Shown piece after piece: positions 25,261-38,841 of a stretch of 64,000 nt of DNA (within the stretch, counting starts at the first letter, position 1; every line of letters starts with the position of its first letter). The stretch is taken from the NCBI GenBank assembly GCA_932294295.1, contig OW028585.1, forward strand, positions 16,866,360-16,930,359. Direction: 5' to 3'. The notes under the pieces are model-generated. The model saw only the letters and a program-made list of their open reading frames with translations, was not told the DNA's origin and ran no database searches. The translations under genes were made by a program, and so were the position numbers. The stretch is from Alitta virens (lineage: Eukaryota; Annelida; Polychaeta; Phyllodocida; Nereididae).

Positions 25261-27420
25261 ACAACAAACAAACAAAGTGTGAACAACAAACCAAAAAAGG
25301 TGTGAACAACAAACCAAAAAAAGGTGCGAACAACAAACCAAAAAAAGGTGTGAACAACAAACCAAAAAAAGGTGTGAACAACAAACCAAAAAAAGGTGTG
25401 AACAACAAACCGAAAAAAGGTGTGAACAACAAACCAAAAAAACGTGTGAACAACAAACCAAAAAAAGGTGTGAACAACAAACCAAAAAAAGGTGTGAACA
25501 ACAAACCAAAAAAAGGTGTGAACAACAAACCAAAAAAAGGTGTGAACAACAAACCAAAAAAAGGTGTGAACAACAAACCAAAAAAAGGTGTGAACAACAA
25601 ACCAAAAAAAGGTGTGAACAACAAACCAAAAAAGGTGTGAACAACAAACAAAGTGTGAACAACAAACAAACAAAGTGTGAACAACAAACAAACAAAGTGT
25701 GAACAACAAACAAAAAAAGTGTGAACAACAAACAAAAAAAGTGTGAACAACAAACAAAGTGTGAACAACAAACAAACAAAGTGTGAACAACAAACAAAAA
25801 AAGTGTGAACAACAAACAAAGTGTGAACAACAAACAAACAAAGTGTGAACAACAAACAAACAAAGTGTGAATAACAAACAAACAAAGTGTGAACAACAAA
25901 CAAAAAAAGTGTGAACAACAAACAAACAAAGTGTGAGCAACATACAAAGTATGAACAACAAACAAAAAAAGTGTGAACAACAAACAAACAAAGTGTGAAC
26001 AACAAACAAACAAAGTGTGAACAACAAACAAACAAAGTGTGAACAACAAACAAAAAAAGTGTGAACAACAAACAAACAAAGTGTGAACAACAAACAAACA
26101 AAGTGTGAACAACAAACCAAAAAAGGTGTGAACAACAAACCAAAAAAAGGTGCGAACAACAAACCAAAAAAGGTGTGAACAACAAACCAAAAAAAGGTGT
26201 GAACAACAAACCAAAAAAGGTGTGAACAACAAACCAAAAAAGGTGTGAACAACAAACCAAAAAAAGGGTGTGAACAACAAACCAAAAAAAGGTGTGAACA
26301 ACAAACCAAAAAAAGGTGTGAACAACAAACCAAAAAAAGGTGTGAACAACAAACCAAAAAAAGGTGTGAACAACAAACCAAAAAAAGGTGTGAACAACAA
26401 ACCAAAAAAAGTGTGAACAACAAACCAAAAAAAGGTGTGAACAACAAACCAAAAAAAGGTGTGAACAACAAACCAAAAAAAGGTGTGAACAACAAACCAA
26501 AAAAAGGTGTGAACAACAAACCAAAAAAGGTGTGAACAACAAACCAAAAAAAGGTGTGAACAACAAACCAAAAAAAGGTGTGAACAACAAACCAAAAAAA
26601 GTGTGAACAACAAACCAAAAAAAGGTGTGAACAACAAACCAAAAAAAGGTGTGAACAACAAACCAAAAAAAGGTGTGAACAACAAACAAACAAAGTGTGA
26701 ACAACAAACAAACAAAGTGTGAACAACAAACAAAAAAAGTGTGAACAACAAACAAACAAAGTGTGAACAACAAACAAACAAAGTGTGAACAACAAATCAA
26801 AAAAGGTGTGAACAACAAACCAAAAAAAGGTGCGAACAACAAACCAAAAAAAGGTGTGAACAACAAACCAAAAAAAGGTGTGAACAACAAACCAAAAAAA
26901 GGTGTGAACAACAAACCGAAAAAAGGTGTGAACAACAAACCAAAAAAAGGTGTGAACAACAAACCAAAAAAGGGTGTGAACAACAAAGCAAAAAAAGGTG
27001 TGAACAACAAACCAAAAAAAGGTGTGAACAACAAACCAAAAAAAGGTGTGAACAACAAACCAAAAAAAGGTGTGAACAACAAACCAAAAAAAGGTGTGAA
27101 CAACAAACCAAAAAAAGGTGTGAACAACAAACCAAAAAAGGTGTGAACAACAAACAAAGTGTGAACAACAAACAAACAAAGTGTGAACAACAAACAAACA
27201 AAGTGTGAACAACAAACAAAAAAAGTGTGAACAACAAACAAAAAAAGTGTGAACAACAAACAAAGTGTGAACAACAAACAAACAAAGTGTGAACAACAAA
27301 CAAAAAAAGTGTGAACAACAAACAAAGTGTGAACAACAAACAAACAAAGTGTGAACAACAAACAAACAAAGTGTGAATAACAAACAAACAAAGTGTGAAC
27401 AACAAACAAAAAAAGTGTGA
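25261..27420 (+). repeat. 2160-bp HOR, copy 2 of 3
   Basis: Aligns to copy 1 at an exact 2160-bp offset; marker at 25931. The only private difference I found is G at 26988 (CAACAAAGCA), where copies 1 and 3 have C. All A-run lengths and block boundaries match. Confidence 0.92.
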
Positions 27421-29580
27421 ACAACAAACAAACAAAGTGTGAACAACAAACCAAAAAAGGTGTGAACAACAAACCAAAAAAAGGTGCGAACAACAAACCA
27501 AAAAAAGGTGTGAACAACAAACCAAAAAAAGGTGTGAACAACAAACCAAAAAAAGGTGTGAACAACAAACCGAAAAAAGGTGTGAACAACAAACCAAAAA
27601 AACGTGTGAACAACAAACCAAAAAAAGGTGTGAACAACAAACCAAAAAAAGGTGTGAACAACAAACCAAAAAAAGGTGTGAACAACAAACCAAAAAAAGG
27701 TGTGAACAACAAACCAAAAAAAGGTGTGAACAACAAACCAAAAAAAGGTGTGAACAACAAACCAAAAAAAGGTGTGAACAACAAACCAAAAAAGGTGTGA
27801 ACAACAAACAAAGTGTGAACAACAAACAAACAAAGTGTGAACAACAAACAAACAAAGTGTGAACAACAAACAAAAAAAGTGTGAACAACAAACAAAAAAA
27901 GTGTGAACAACAAACAAAGTGTGAACAACAAACAAACAAAGTGTGAACAACAAACAAAAAAAGTGTGAACAACAAACAAAGTGTGAACAACAAACAAACA
28001 AAGTGTGAACAACAAACAAACAAAGTGTGAATAACAAACAAACAAAGTGTGAACAACAAACAAAAAAAGTGTGAACAACAAACAAACAAAGTGTGAGCAA
28101 CATACAAAGTATGAACAACAAACAAAAAAAGTGTGAACAACAAACAAACAAAGTGTGAACAACAAACAAACAAAGTGTGAACAACAAACAAACAAAGTGT
28201 GAACAACAAACAAAAAAAGTGTGAACAACAAACAAACAAAGTGTGAACAACAAACAAACAAAGTGTGAACAACAAACCAAAAAAGGTGTGAACAACAAAC
28301 CAAAAAAAGGTGCGAACAACAAACCAAAAAAGGTGTGAACAACAAACCAAAAAAAGGTGTGAACAACAAACCAAAAAAGGTGTGAACAACAAACCAAAAA
28401 AGGTGTGAACAACAAACCAAAAAAAGGGTGTGAACAACAAACCAAAAAAAGGTGTGAACAACAAACCAAAAAAAGGTGTGAACAACAAACCAAAAAAAGG
28501 TGTGAACAACAAACCAAAAAAAGGTGTGAACAACAAACCAAAAAAAGGTGTGAACAACAAACCAAAAAAAGTGTGAACAACAAACCAAAAAAAGGTGTGA
28601 ACAACAAACCAAAAAAAGGTGTGAACAACAAACCAAAAAAAGGTGTGAACAACAAACCAAAAAAAGGTGTGAACAACAAACCAAAAAAGGTGTGAACAAC
28701 AAACCAAAAAAAGGTGTGAACAACAAACCAAAAAAAGGTGTGAACAACAAACCAAAAAAAGTGTGAACAACAAACCAAAAAAAGGTGTGAACAACAAACC
28801 AAAAAAAGGTGTGAACAACAAACCAAAAAAAGGTGTGAACAACAAACAAACAAAGTGTGAACAACAAACAAACAAAGTGTGAACAACAAACAAAAAAAGT
28901 GTGAACAACAAACAAACAAAGTGTGAACAACAAACAAACAAAGTGTGAACAACAAATCAAAAAAGGTGTGAACAACAAACCAAAAAAAGGTGCGAACAAC
29001 AAACCAAAAAAAGGTGTGAACAACAAACCAAAAAAAGGTGTGAACAACAAACCAAAAAAAGGTGTGAACAACAAACCGAAAAAAGGTGTGAACAACAAAC
29101 CAAAAAAAGGTGTGAACAACAAACCAAAAAAGGGTGTGAACAACAAACCAAAAAAAGGTGTGAACAACAAACCAAAAAAAGGTGTGAACAACAAACCAAA
29201 AAAAGGTGTGAACAACAAACCAAAAAAAGGTGTGAACAACAAACCAAAAAAAGGTGTGAACAACAAACCAAAAAAAGGTGTGAACAACAAACCAAAAAAG
29301 GTGTGAACAACAAACAAAGTGTGAACAACAAACAAACAAAGTGTGAACAACAAACAAACAAAGTGTGAACAACAAACAAAAAAAGTGTGAACAACAAACA
29401 AAAAAAGTGTGAACAACAAACAAAGTGTGAACAACAAACAAACAAAGTGTGAACAACAAACAAAAAAAGTGTGAACAACAAACAAAGTGTGAACAACAAA
29501 CAAACAAAGTGTGAACAACAAACAAACAAAGTGTGAATAACAAACAAACAAAGTGTGAACAACAAACAAAAAAAGTGTGA
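27421..29580 (+). repeat. 2160-bp HOR, copy 3 of 3
   Basis: Aligns to copies 1 and 2 at exact 2160-bp offsets; marker at 28091. It lacks both private variants and so matches the inferred common sequence. Identity breaks down just after 29600, where the next sequence reaches the GTGTGAGCAAC marker (29597) instead of a D24 run. Confidence 0.92.
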
Positions 29581-32372
29581 ACAACAAACAAACAAAGTGT
29601 GAGCAACATACAAAGTATGAACAACAAACAAAAAAAGTGTGAACAACAAACAAACAAAGTGTGAACAACAAACAAACAAAGTGTGAACAACAAACAAAGT
29701 GTGAACAACAAACAAAAAAAGGTGTGAACAACAAACCAAAAAAAGGTGCGAACAACAAACCAAAAAAAGGTGTGAACAACAAACCAAAAAAAGGTGTGAA
29801 CAACAAACCAAAAAAAGGTGTGAACAACAAACCGAAAAAAGGTGTGAACAACAAACCAAAAAAAGGTGTGAACAACAAACCAAAAAAAGGTGTGAACAAC
29901 AAACCAAAAAAAGGTGTGAACAACAAACCAAAAAAAGGTGTGAACAACAAACCAAAAAAAGGTGTGAACAAAAAACCAAAAAAAGGTGTGAACAACAAAC
30001 CAAAAAAAGGTGTGAACAACAAACCAAAAAAAGGTGTGAACAACAAACCAAAAAAAGGTGTGAACAACAAACCAAAAAAAGGTGTGAACAACAAACCAAA
30101 AAAGGTGTGAACAACAAACCAAAAAAAGGTGTGAACAACAAACCAAAAAAAGGTGTGAACAACAAACCAAAAAAAGGTGTGAACAACAAACCAAAAAAAG
30201 GTGTGAACAACAAACCAAAAAAGGTGTGAACAACAAACCAAAAAAGGTGTGAACAACAAACCAAAAAAAGGTGTGAACAACAAACCAAAAAAGGTGTGAA
30301 CAACAAACCAAAAAAGGTGTGAACAACAAACCAAAAAAAGGGTGTGAACAACAAACCAAAAAAAGGTGTGAACAACAAACCAAAAAAAGGTGTGAACAAC
30401 AAACCAAAAAAGGTGTGAACAACAAACCAAAAAAAGGTGTGAACAACAAACCAAAAAAGGTGTGAACAACAAACCAAAAAAGGTGTGAACAACAAACCAA
30501 AAAAAGGGTGTGAACAACAAACCAAAAAAAGGTGTGAACAACAAACCAAAAAAAGGTGTGAACAACAAACCAAAAAAAGGTGTGAACAACAAACCAAAAA
30601 AAGGTGTGAACAACAAACCAAAAAAAGGTGTGAACAACAAACCAAAAAAAGTGTGAACAACAAACCAAAAAAAGGTGTGAACAACAAACCAAAAAAAGGT
30701 GTGAACAACAAACCAAAAAAAGGTGTGAACAACAAACCAAAAAAAGGTGTGAACAACAAACCAAAAAAGGTGTGAACAACAAACCAAAAAAGGTGTGAAC
30801 AACAAACAAAGTGTGAACAACAAACAAACAAAGTGTGAACAACAAACAAACAAAGTGTGAACAACAAACAAAAAAAGGTGTGAACAACAAACCAAAAAAA
30901 GGTGTGAACAACAAACCAAAAAAAGGTGTGAACAACAAACCAAAAAAAGGTGTGAACAACAAACCAAAAAAAGGTGTGAACAACAAACCAAAAAAGGTGT
31001 GAACAACAAACCAAAAAAGGTGTGAACAACAAACCAAAAAAGGTGTGAACAACAAACCAAAAAAAGGGTGTGAACAACAAACCAAAAAAAGGTGTGAACA
31101 ACAAACCAAAAAAAGGTGTGAACAACAAACCAAAAAAAGGTGTGAACAACAAACCAAAAAAAGGGTGTGAACAACAAACCAAAAAAAGGTGTGAACAACA
31201 AACCAAAAAAAGGTGTGAACAACAAACCAAAAAAAGGTGTGAACAACAAACCAAAAAAAGGTGTGAACAACAAACCAAAAAAAGGTGTGAACAACAAACC
31301 AAAAAAGGTGTGAACAACAAACCAAAAAAGGTGTGAACAACAAACAAAGTGTGAACAACAAACAAACAAAGTGTGAACAACAAACAAACAAAGTGTGAAC
31401 AACAAACAAAAAAAGTGTGAACAACAAACAAAAAAAGTGTGAACAACAAACAAACAAAGTGTGAACAACAAACAAAAAAAGTGTGAACAACAAACAAAGT
31501 GTGAACAACAAACAAACAAAGTGAGAACAACAAACAAACAAAGTGTGAACAACAAACAAACAAAGTGTGAACAACAAACCAAAAAAGGTGTGAACAACAA
31601 ACAAAGTGTGAACAACAAACAAACAAAGTGTGAACAACAAACAAACAAAGTGTGAACAACAAACAAAAAAAGTGTGAACAACAAACAAAAAAAGTGTGAA
31701 CAACAAACAAACAAAGTGTGAACAACAAACAAAAAAAGTGTGAACAACAAACAAAGTGTGAACAACAAACAAACAAAGTGAGAACAACAAACAAACAAAG
31801 TGTGAACAACAAACAAACAAAGTGTGAACAACAAACAAAAAAAGTGTGAACAACAAACAAACAAAGTGTGAACAACAAACAAAGTGTGAACAACAAACAA
31901 AAAAAGTGTGAACAACAAACAAACAAAGTGTGAACAACAAACAAACAAAGTGTGAACAACAAACAAACAAAGTGTGAACAACAAACAAACAAAGTGTGAA
32001 CAACAAACAAACAAAGTGTGAACAACAAATCAAAAAAGGTGTGAACAACAAACCAAAAAAAGGTGCGAACAACAAACCAAAAAAAGGTGTGAACAACAAA
32101 CCAAAAAAAGGTGTGAACAACAAACCAAAAAAAGGTGTGAACAACAAACCGAAAAAAGGTGTGAACAACAAACCAAAAAAAGGTGTGAACAACAAACCAA
32201 AAAAGGGTGTGAACAACAAACCAAAAAAAGGTGTGAACAACAAACCAAAAAAAGGTGTGAACAACAAACCAAAAAAAGGTGTGAACAACAAACCAAAAAA
32301 AGGTGTGAACAACAAACCAAAAAAAGGTGTGAACAACAAACCAAAAAAAGGTGTGAACAACAAACCAAAAAA
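29300..32372 (+). repeat. ~3.07-kb HOR, copy 1
   Basis: Order: spacer 421 bp (29300-29720, marker 29597), D24 run 1071 bp (29721-30791), four-monomer spacer piece of 85 bp, D24 run 453 bp (30877-31329), type-2 spacer 686 bp (31330-32015), D24 run 357 bp starting with AAATCA (32016-32372). The long D24 run has a GAACAAAAAACC variant (about 29969) and two rounds of the 23/24/25-bp length ladder. Confidence 0.85.
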
Positions 32373-35056
32373 GGTGTGAACAACAAACAAAGTGTGAACA
32401 ACAAACAAACAAAGTGTGAACAACAAACAAACAAAGTGTGAACAACAAACAAAAAAAGTGTGAACAACAAACAAAAAAAGTGTGAACAACAAACAAAGTG
32501 TGAACAACAAACAAACAAAGTGTGAACAACAAACAAAAAAAGTGTGAACAACAAACAAAGTGTGAACAACAAACAAACAAAGTGTGAACAACAAACAAAC
32601 AAAGTGTGAATAACAAACAAACAAAGTGTGAACAACAAACAAAAAAAGTGTGAACAACAAACAAACAAAGTGTGAGCAACATACAAAGTATGAACAACAA
32701 ACAAAAAAAGTGTGAACAACAAACAAACAAAGTGTGAACAACAAACAAACAAAGTGTGAACAACAAACAAAGTGTGAACAACAAACAAAAAAAGGTGTGA
32801 ACAACAAACCAAAAAAAGGTGCGAACAACAAACCAAAAAAAGGTGTGAACAACAAACCAAAAAAAGGTGTGAACAACAAACCAAAAAAAGGTGTGAACAA
32901 CAAACCGAAAAAAGGTGTGAACAACAAACCAAAAAAAGGTGTGAACAACAAACCAAAAAAAGGTGTGAACAACAAACCAAAAAAAGGTGTGAACAACAAA
33001 CCAAAAAAAGGTGTGAACAACAAACCAAAAAAAGGTGTGAACAAAAAACCAAAAAAAGGTGTGAACAACAAACCAAAAAAAGGTGTGAACAACAAACCAA
33101 AAAAAGGTGTGAACAACAAACCAAAAAAAGGTGTGAACAACAAACCAAAAAAAGGTGTGAACAACAAACCAAAAAAGGTGTGAACAACAAACCAAAAAAA
33201 GGTGTGAACAACAAACCAAAAAAAGGTGTGAACAACAAACCAAAAAAAGGTGTGAACAACAAACCAAAAAAAGGTGTGAACAACAAACCAAAAAAAGGTG
33301 TGAACAACAAACCAAAAAAGGTGTGAACAACAAACCAAAAAAGGTGTGAACAACAAACCAAAAAAAGGTGTGAACAACAAACCAAAAAAGGTGTGAACAA
33401 CAAACCAAAAAAGGTGTGAACAACAAACCAAAAAAAGGGTGTGAACAACAAACCAAAAAAAGGTGTGAACAACAAACCAAAAAAAGGTGTGAACAACAAA
33501 CCAAAAAAAGGTGTGAACAACAAACCAAAAAAAGGTGTGAACAACAAACCAAAAAAAGGTGTGAACAACAAACCAAAAAAAGTGTGAACAACAAACCAAA
33601 AAAAGGTGTGAACAACAAACCAAAAAAAGGTGTGAACAACAAACCAAAAAAAGGTGTGAACAACAAACCAAAAAAAGGTGTGAACAACAAACCAAAAAAG
33701 GTGTGAACAACAAACCAAAAAAGGTGTGAACAACAAACAAAGTGTGAACAACAAACAAACAAAGTGTGAACAACAAACAAACAAAGTGTGAACAACAAAC
33801 AAAAAAAGGTGTGAACAACAAACCAAAAAAAGGTGTGAACAACAAACCAAAAAAAGGTGTGAACAACAAACCAAAAAAAGGTGTGAACAACAAACCAAAA
33901 AAAGGTGTGAACAACAAACCAAAAAAGGTGTGAACAACAAACCAAAAAAGGTGTGAACAACAAACCAAAAAAGGTGTGAACAACAAACCAAAAAAAGGGT
34001 GTGAACAACAAACCAAAAAAAGGTGTGAACAACAAACCAAAAAAAGGTGTGAACAACAAACCAAAAAAAGGTGTGAACAACAAACCAAAAAAAGGGTGTG
34101 AACAACAAACCAAAAAAAGGTGTGAACAACAAACCAAAAAAAGGTGTGAACAACAAACCAAAAAAAGGTGTGAACAACAAGCCAAAAAAAGGTGTGAACA
34201 ACAAACCAAAAAAAGGTGTGAACAACAAACCAAAAAAGGTGTGAACAACAAACCAAAAAAGGTGTGAACAACAAACAAAGTGTGAACAACAAACAAACAA
34301 AGTGTGAACAACAAACAAACAAAGTGTGAACAACAAACAAAAAAAGTGTGAACAACAAACAAAAAAAGTGTGAACAACAAACAAACAAAGTGTGAACAAC
34401 AAACAAAAAAAGTGTGAACAACAAACAAAGTGTGAACAACAAACAAACAAAGTGAGAACAACAAACAAACAAAGTGTGAACAACAAACAAACAAAGTGTG
34501 AACAACAAACCAAAAAAGGTGTGAACAACAAACAAAGTGTGAACAACAAACAAACAAAGTGTGAACAACAAACAAACAAAGTGTGAACAACAAACAAAAA
34601 AAGTGTGAACAACAAACAAAAAAAGTGTGAACAACAAACAAACAAAGTGTGAACAACAAACAAAAAAAGTGTGAACAACAAACAAAGTGTGAACAACAAA
34701 CAAACAAAGTGAGAACAACAAACAAACAAAGTGTGAACAACAAACAAACAAAGTGTGAACAACAAACAAAAAAAGTGTGAACAACAAACAAACAAAGTGT
34801 GAACAACAAACAAAGTGTGAACAACAAACAAAAAAAGTGTGAACAACAAACAAACAAAGTGTGAACAACAAACAAACAAAGTGTGAACAACAAACAAACA
34901 AAGTGTGAACAACAAACAAACAAAGTGTGAACAACAAACAAACAAAGTGTGAACAACAAACAAACATAGTGTGAACAACAAACAAACAAAGTGTGAACAA
35001 CAAACAAACAAAGTGTGAACAACAAACAAACATAGTGTGAACAACAAACAAACAAA
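32373..35056 (+). repeat. ~3-kb HOR, copy 2 (partial)
   Basis: Repeats copy 1 at a 3073-bp offset through the 421-bp spacer (marker 32670) and the first half of the D24 run. The offset then drops to 2931 bp, because the D24 run is 929 bp (32794-33722) and not 1071, a loss of 142 bp or six monomers that removes one ladder round. The 85-bp piece, 453-bp D24 run (33808-34260) and type-2 spacer (34261-35056) follow. One GCC variant (AACAAGCC) lies near 34178. Confidence 0.83.
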
Positions 35057-35318
35057 GTGTGAACAACAAACCAAAAAAAGGTGTGAACAACAAACCGAAA
35101 AAAGGTGTGAACAACAAACCAAAAAAAGGTGTGAACAACAAACCAAAAAAGGGTGTGAACAACAAACCAAAAAAAGGTGTGAACAACAAACCAAAAAAAG
35201 GTGTGAACAACAAACCAAAAAAAGGTGTGAACAACAAACCAAAAAAAGGTGTGAACAACAAACCAAAAAAAGGTGTGAACAACAAACCAAAAAAAGGTGT
35301 GAACAACAAACCAAAAAA
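35057..35318 (+). repeat. D24 run, ~11 monomers
   Basis: Short run after CATAGTG-bearing monomers. The second monomer has a CCG tail and the fourth an A6-GGG junction. It corresponds to the internal part of the 357-bp run type without its GTGCG head. Confidence 0.85.
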
Positions 35319-35809
35319 GGTGTGAACAACAAACAAAGTGTGAACAACAAACAAACAAAGTGTGAACAACAAACAAACAAAGTGTGAACAACAAACAAAA
35401 AAAGTGTGAACAACAAACAAAAAAAGTGTGAACAACAAACAAAGTGTGAACAACAAACAAACAAAGTGTGAACAACAAACAAAAAAAGTGTGAACAACAA
35501 ACAAAGTGTGAACAACAAACAAACAAAGTGTGAACAACAAACAAACAAAGTGTGAATAACAAACAAACAAAGTGTGAACAACAAACAAAAAAAGTGTGAA
35601 CAACAAACAAACAAAGTGTGAGCAACATACAAAGTATGAACAACAAACAAAAAAAGTGTGAACAACAAACAAACAAAGTGTGAACAACAAACAAACAAAG
35701 TGTGAACAACAAACAAACAAAGTGTGAACAACAAACAAAAAAAGTGTGAACAACAAACAAACAAAGTGTGAACAACAAACAAACAAAGTGTGAACAACAA
35801 ACAAAAAAA
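35319..35809 (+). repeat. Canonical spacer plus one A22 monomer (491 bp)
   Basis: The 469-bp order followed by a monomer with a CA7 tail where D24 would normally start. Marker at 35616. The same 469+22 arrangement occurs at 46836-47326. Confidence 0.85.
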
Positions 35810-36521
35810 GGTGTGAACAACAAACCAAAAAAAGGTGTGAACAAAAAACCAAAAAAAGGTGTGAACAACAAACCAAAAAAAGGTGTGAACAACAAACCAA
35901 AAAAAGGTGTGAACAACAAACCAAAAAAAGGTGTGAACAACAAACCAAAAAAAGGTGTGAACAACAAACCAAAAAAGGTGTGAACAACAAACCAAAAAAA
36001 GGTGTGAACAACAAACCAAAAAAAGGTGTGAACAACAAACCAAAAAAAGGTGTGAACAACAAACCAAAAAAAGGTGTGAACAACAAACCAAAAAAAGGTG
36101 TGAACAACAAACCAAAAAACGTGTGAACAACAAACCAAAAAAGGTGTGAACAACAAACCAAAAAAAGGTGTGAACAACAAACCAAAAAAGGTGTGAACAA
36201 CAAACCAAAAAAGGTGTGAACAACAAACCAAAAAAGGGTGTGAACAACAAACCAAAAAAAGGTGTGAACAACAAACCAAAAAAAGGTGTGAACAACAAAC
36301 CAAAAAAAGGTGTGAACAACAAACCAAAAAAAGGTGTGAACAACAAACCAAAAAAAGGTGTGAACAACAAACCAAAAAAAGTGTGAACAACAAACCAAAA
36401 AAAGGTGTGAACAACAAACCAAAAAAAGGTGTGAACAACAAACCAAAAAAAGGTGTGAACAACAAACCAAAAAAAGGTGTGAACAACAAACCAAAAAAGG
36501 TGTGAACAACAAACCAAAAAA
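35810..36521 (+). repeat. D24 run, 712 bp
   Basis: Has the GAACAAAAAACC variant (about 35842), an AACGTG junction (about 36119), the 23-24-23-23 ladder (about 36140-36240) and a monomer missing one G (about 36370). It looks like the 3' part of the 929/1071-bp run type. Confidence 0.87.
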
Positions 36522-37943
36522 GGTGTGAACAACAAACAAAGTGTGAACAACAAACAAACAAAGTGTGAACAACAAACAAACAAAGTGTGAACAACAAACA
36601 AAAAAAGGTGTGAACAACAAACCAAAAAAAGGTGTGAACAACAAACCAAAAAAAGGTGTGAACAACAAACCAAAAAAAGGTGTGAACAACAAACCAAAAA
36701 AAGGTGTGAACAACAAACCAAAAAAGGTGTGAACAACAAACCAAAAAAGGTGTGAACAACAAACCAAAAAAGGTGTGAACAACAAACCAAAAAAAGGGTG
36801 TGAACAACAAACCAAAAAAAGGTGTGAACAACAAACCAAAAAAAGGTGTGAACAACAAACCAAAAAAAGGTGTGAACAACAAACCAAAAAAAGGGTGTGA
36901 ACAACAAACCAAAAAAAGGTGTGAACAACAAACCAAAAAAAGGTGTGAACAACAAACCAAAAAAAGGTGTGAACAACAAACCAAAAAAAGGTGTGAACAA
37001 CAAACCAAAAAAAGGTGTGAACAACAAACCAAAAAAGGTGTGAACAACAAACCAAAAAAGGTGTGAACAACAAACAAAGTGTGAACAACAAACAAACAAA
37101 GTGTGAACAACAAACAAACAAAGTGTGAACAACAAACAAAAAAAGTGTGAACAACAAACAAAAAAAGTGTGAACAACAAACAAACAAAGTGTGAACAACA
37201 AACAAAAAAAGTGTGAACAACAAACAAAGTGTGAACAACAAACAAACAAAGTGAGAACAACAAACAAACAAAGTGTGAACAACAAACAAACAAAGTGTGA
37301 ACAACAAACCAAAAAAGGTGTGAACAACAAACAAAGTGTGAACAACAAACAAACAAAGTGTGAACAACAAACAAACAAAGTGTGAACAACAAACAAAAAA
37401 AGTGTGAACAACAAACAAAAAAAGTGTGAACAACAAACAAACAAAGTGTGAACAACAAACAAAAAAAGTGTGAACAACAAACAAAGTGTGAACAACAAAC
37501 AAACAAAGTGAGAACAACAAACAAACAAAGTGTGAACAACAAACAAACAAAGTGTGAACAACAAACAAAAAAAGTGTGAACAACAAACAAACAAAGTGTG
37601 AACAACAAACAAAGTGTGAACAACAAACAAAAAAAGTGTGAACAACAAACAAACAAAGTGTGAACAACAAACAAACAAAGTGTGAACAACAAACAAACAA
37701 AGTGTGAACAACAAGCAAACAAAGTGTCAACAACAAACAAACAAAGTGTGAACAACAAACAAACATAGTGTGAAAAACAAACAAACAAAGTGTGAACAAC
37801 AAACAAACAAAGTGTGAACAACAAACAAACATAGTGTGAACAACAAACAAACAAAGTGTGAACAACAAACAAACAAAGTGTGAACAACAAACAAAAAAAG
37901 TGTGAACAACAAACAAACAAAGTGTGAACAACAAACAAACAAA
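36522..37943 (+). repeat. 85-bp piece, 453-bp D24 run, 884-bp type-2 spacer
   Basis: Third occurrence of the module seen at 30792-32015 and 33723-35056, with the D24 run at 36607-37059. The spacer (37060-37943) has two GTGAGAAC cores, a lone D monomer (about 37300), a GTGTCAAC variant (TCA at 37727), a GTGTGAAAAAC variant (about 37771) and CATAGTG monomers near 37764 and 37830. Another 884-bp spacer occurs at 48600-49483. Confidence 0.83.
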
Positions 37944-38372
37944 GTGTGAACAACAAACCAAAAAAGGTGTGAACAACAAACCAAAAAAAGGTGCGAACAA
38001 CAAACCAAAAAAAGGTGTGAACAACAAACCAAAAAAAGGTGTGAACAACAAACCAAAAAAAGGTGTGAACAACAAACCAAAAAAAGGTGTGAACAACAAA
38101 CCAAAAAAAGGTGTGAACAACAAACCAAAAAAAGGTGTGAACAACAAACCAAAAAAAGGTGTGAACAACAAACCAAAAAAAGGTGTGAAGAACAAACCAA
38201 AAAAAGGTGTGAACAACAAACCAAAAAAAGGTGTGAACAACAAACCAAAAAAAGGTGTGAACAACAAACCAAAAAAAGGTGTGAACAACAAACCAAAAAA
38301 AGGTGTGAACAACAAACCAAAAAAAGGTGTGAACAACAAACCAAAAAAAGGTGTGAACAACAAACCAAAAAA
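37944..38372 (+). repeat. D24 run, 429 bp, 18 monomers
   Basis: GTGCG third monomer and one isolated GAAGAAC variant (about 38187). Flanked downstream by an exact 469-bp spacer. Confidence 0.88.
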
Positions 38373-38841
38373 GGTGTGAACAACAAACAAAGTGTGAACA
38401 ACAAACAAACAAAGTGTGAACAACAAACAAACAAAGTGTGAACAACAAACAAAAAAAGTGTGAACAACAAACAAAAAAAGTGTGAACAACAAACAAAGTG
38501 TGAACAACAAACAAACAAAGTGTGAACAACAAACAAAAAAAGTGTGAACAACAAACAAAGTGTGAACAACAAACAAACAAAGTGTGAACAACAAACAAAC
38601 AAAGTGTGAATAACAAACAAACAAAGTGTGAACAACAAACAAAAAAAGTGTGAACAACAAACAAACAAAGTGTGAGCAACATACAAAGTATGAACAACAA
38701 ACAAAAAAAGTGTGAACAACAAACAAACAAAGTGTGAACAACAAACAAACAAAGTGTGAACAACAAACAAACAAAGTGTGAACAACAAACAAAAAAAGTG
38801 TGAACAACAAACAAACAAAGTGTGAACAACAAACAAACAAA
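38373..38841 (+). repeat. Canonical 469-bp spacer (reference example)
   Basis: Monomer order C B B A A C B A C B B B A B C A B B B A B B. The twelfth (B) has a GAATAAC core, the fifteenth (C) is the GTGTGAGCAAC-ATAC marker (38670) and the sixteenth (A) has a GTATG core. The extra G of the D class starts the spacer. The same order and length recur at 23474, 25634, 27794, 40462, 44002, 44828, 53368, 54311, 56544, 60257, 62176 and 62998, with occasional single-monomer substitutions of equal length. Confidence 0.88.
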
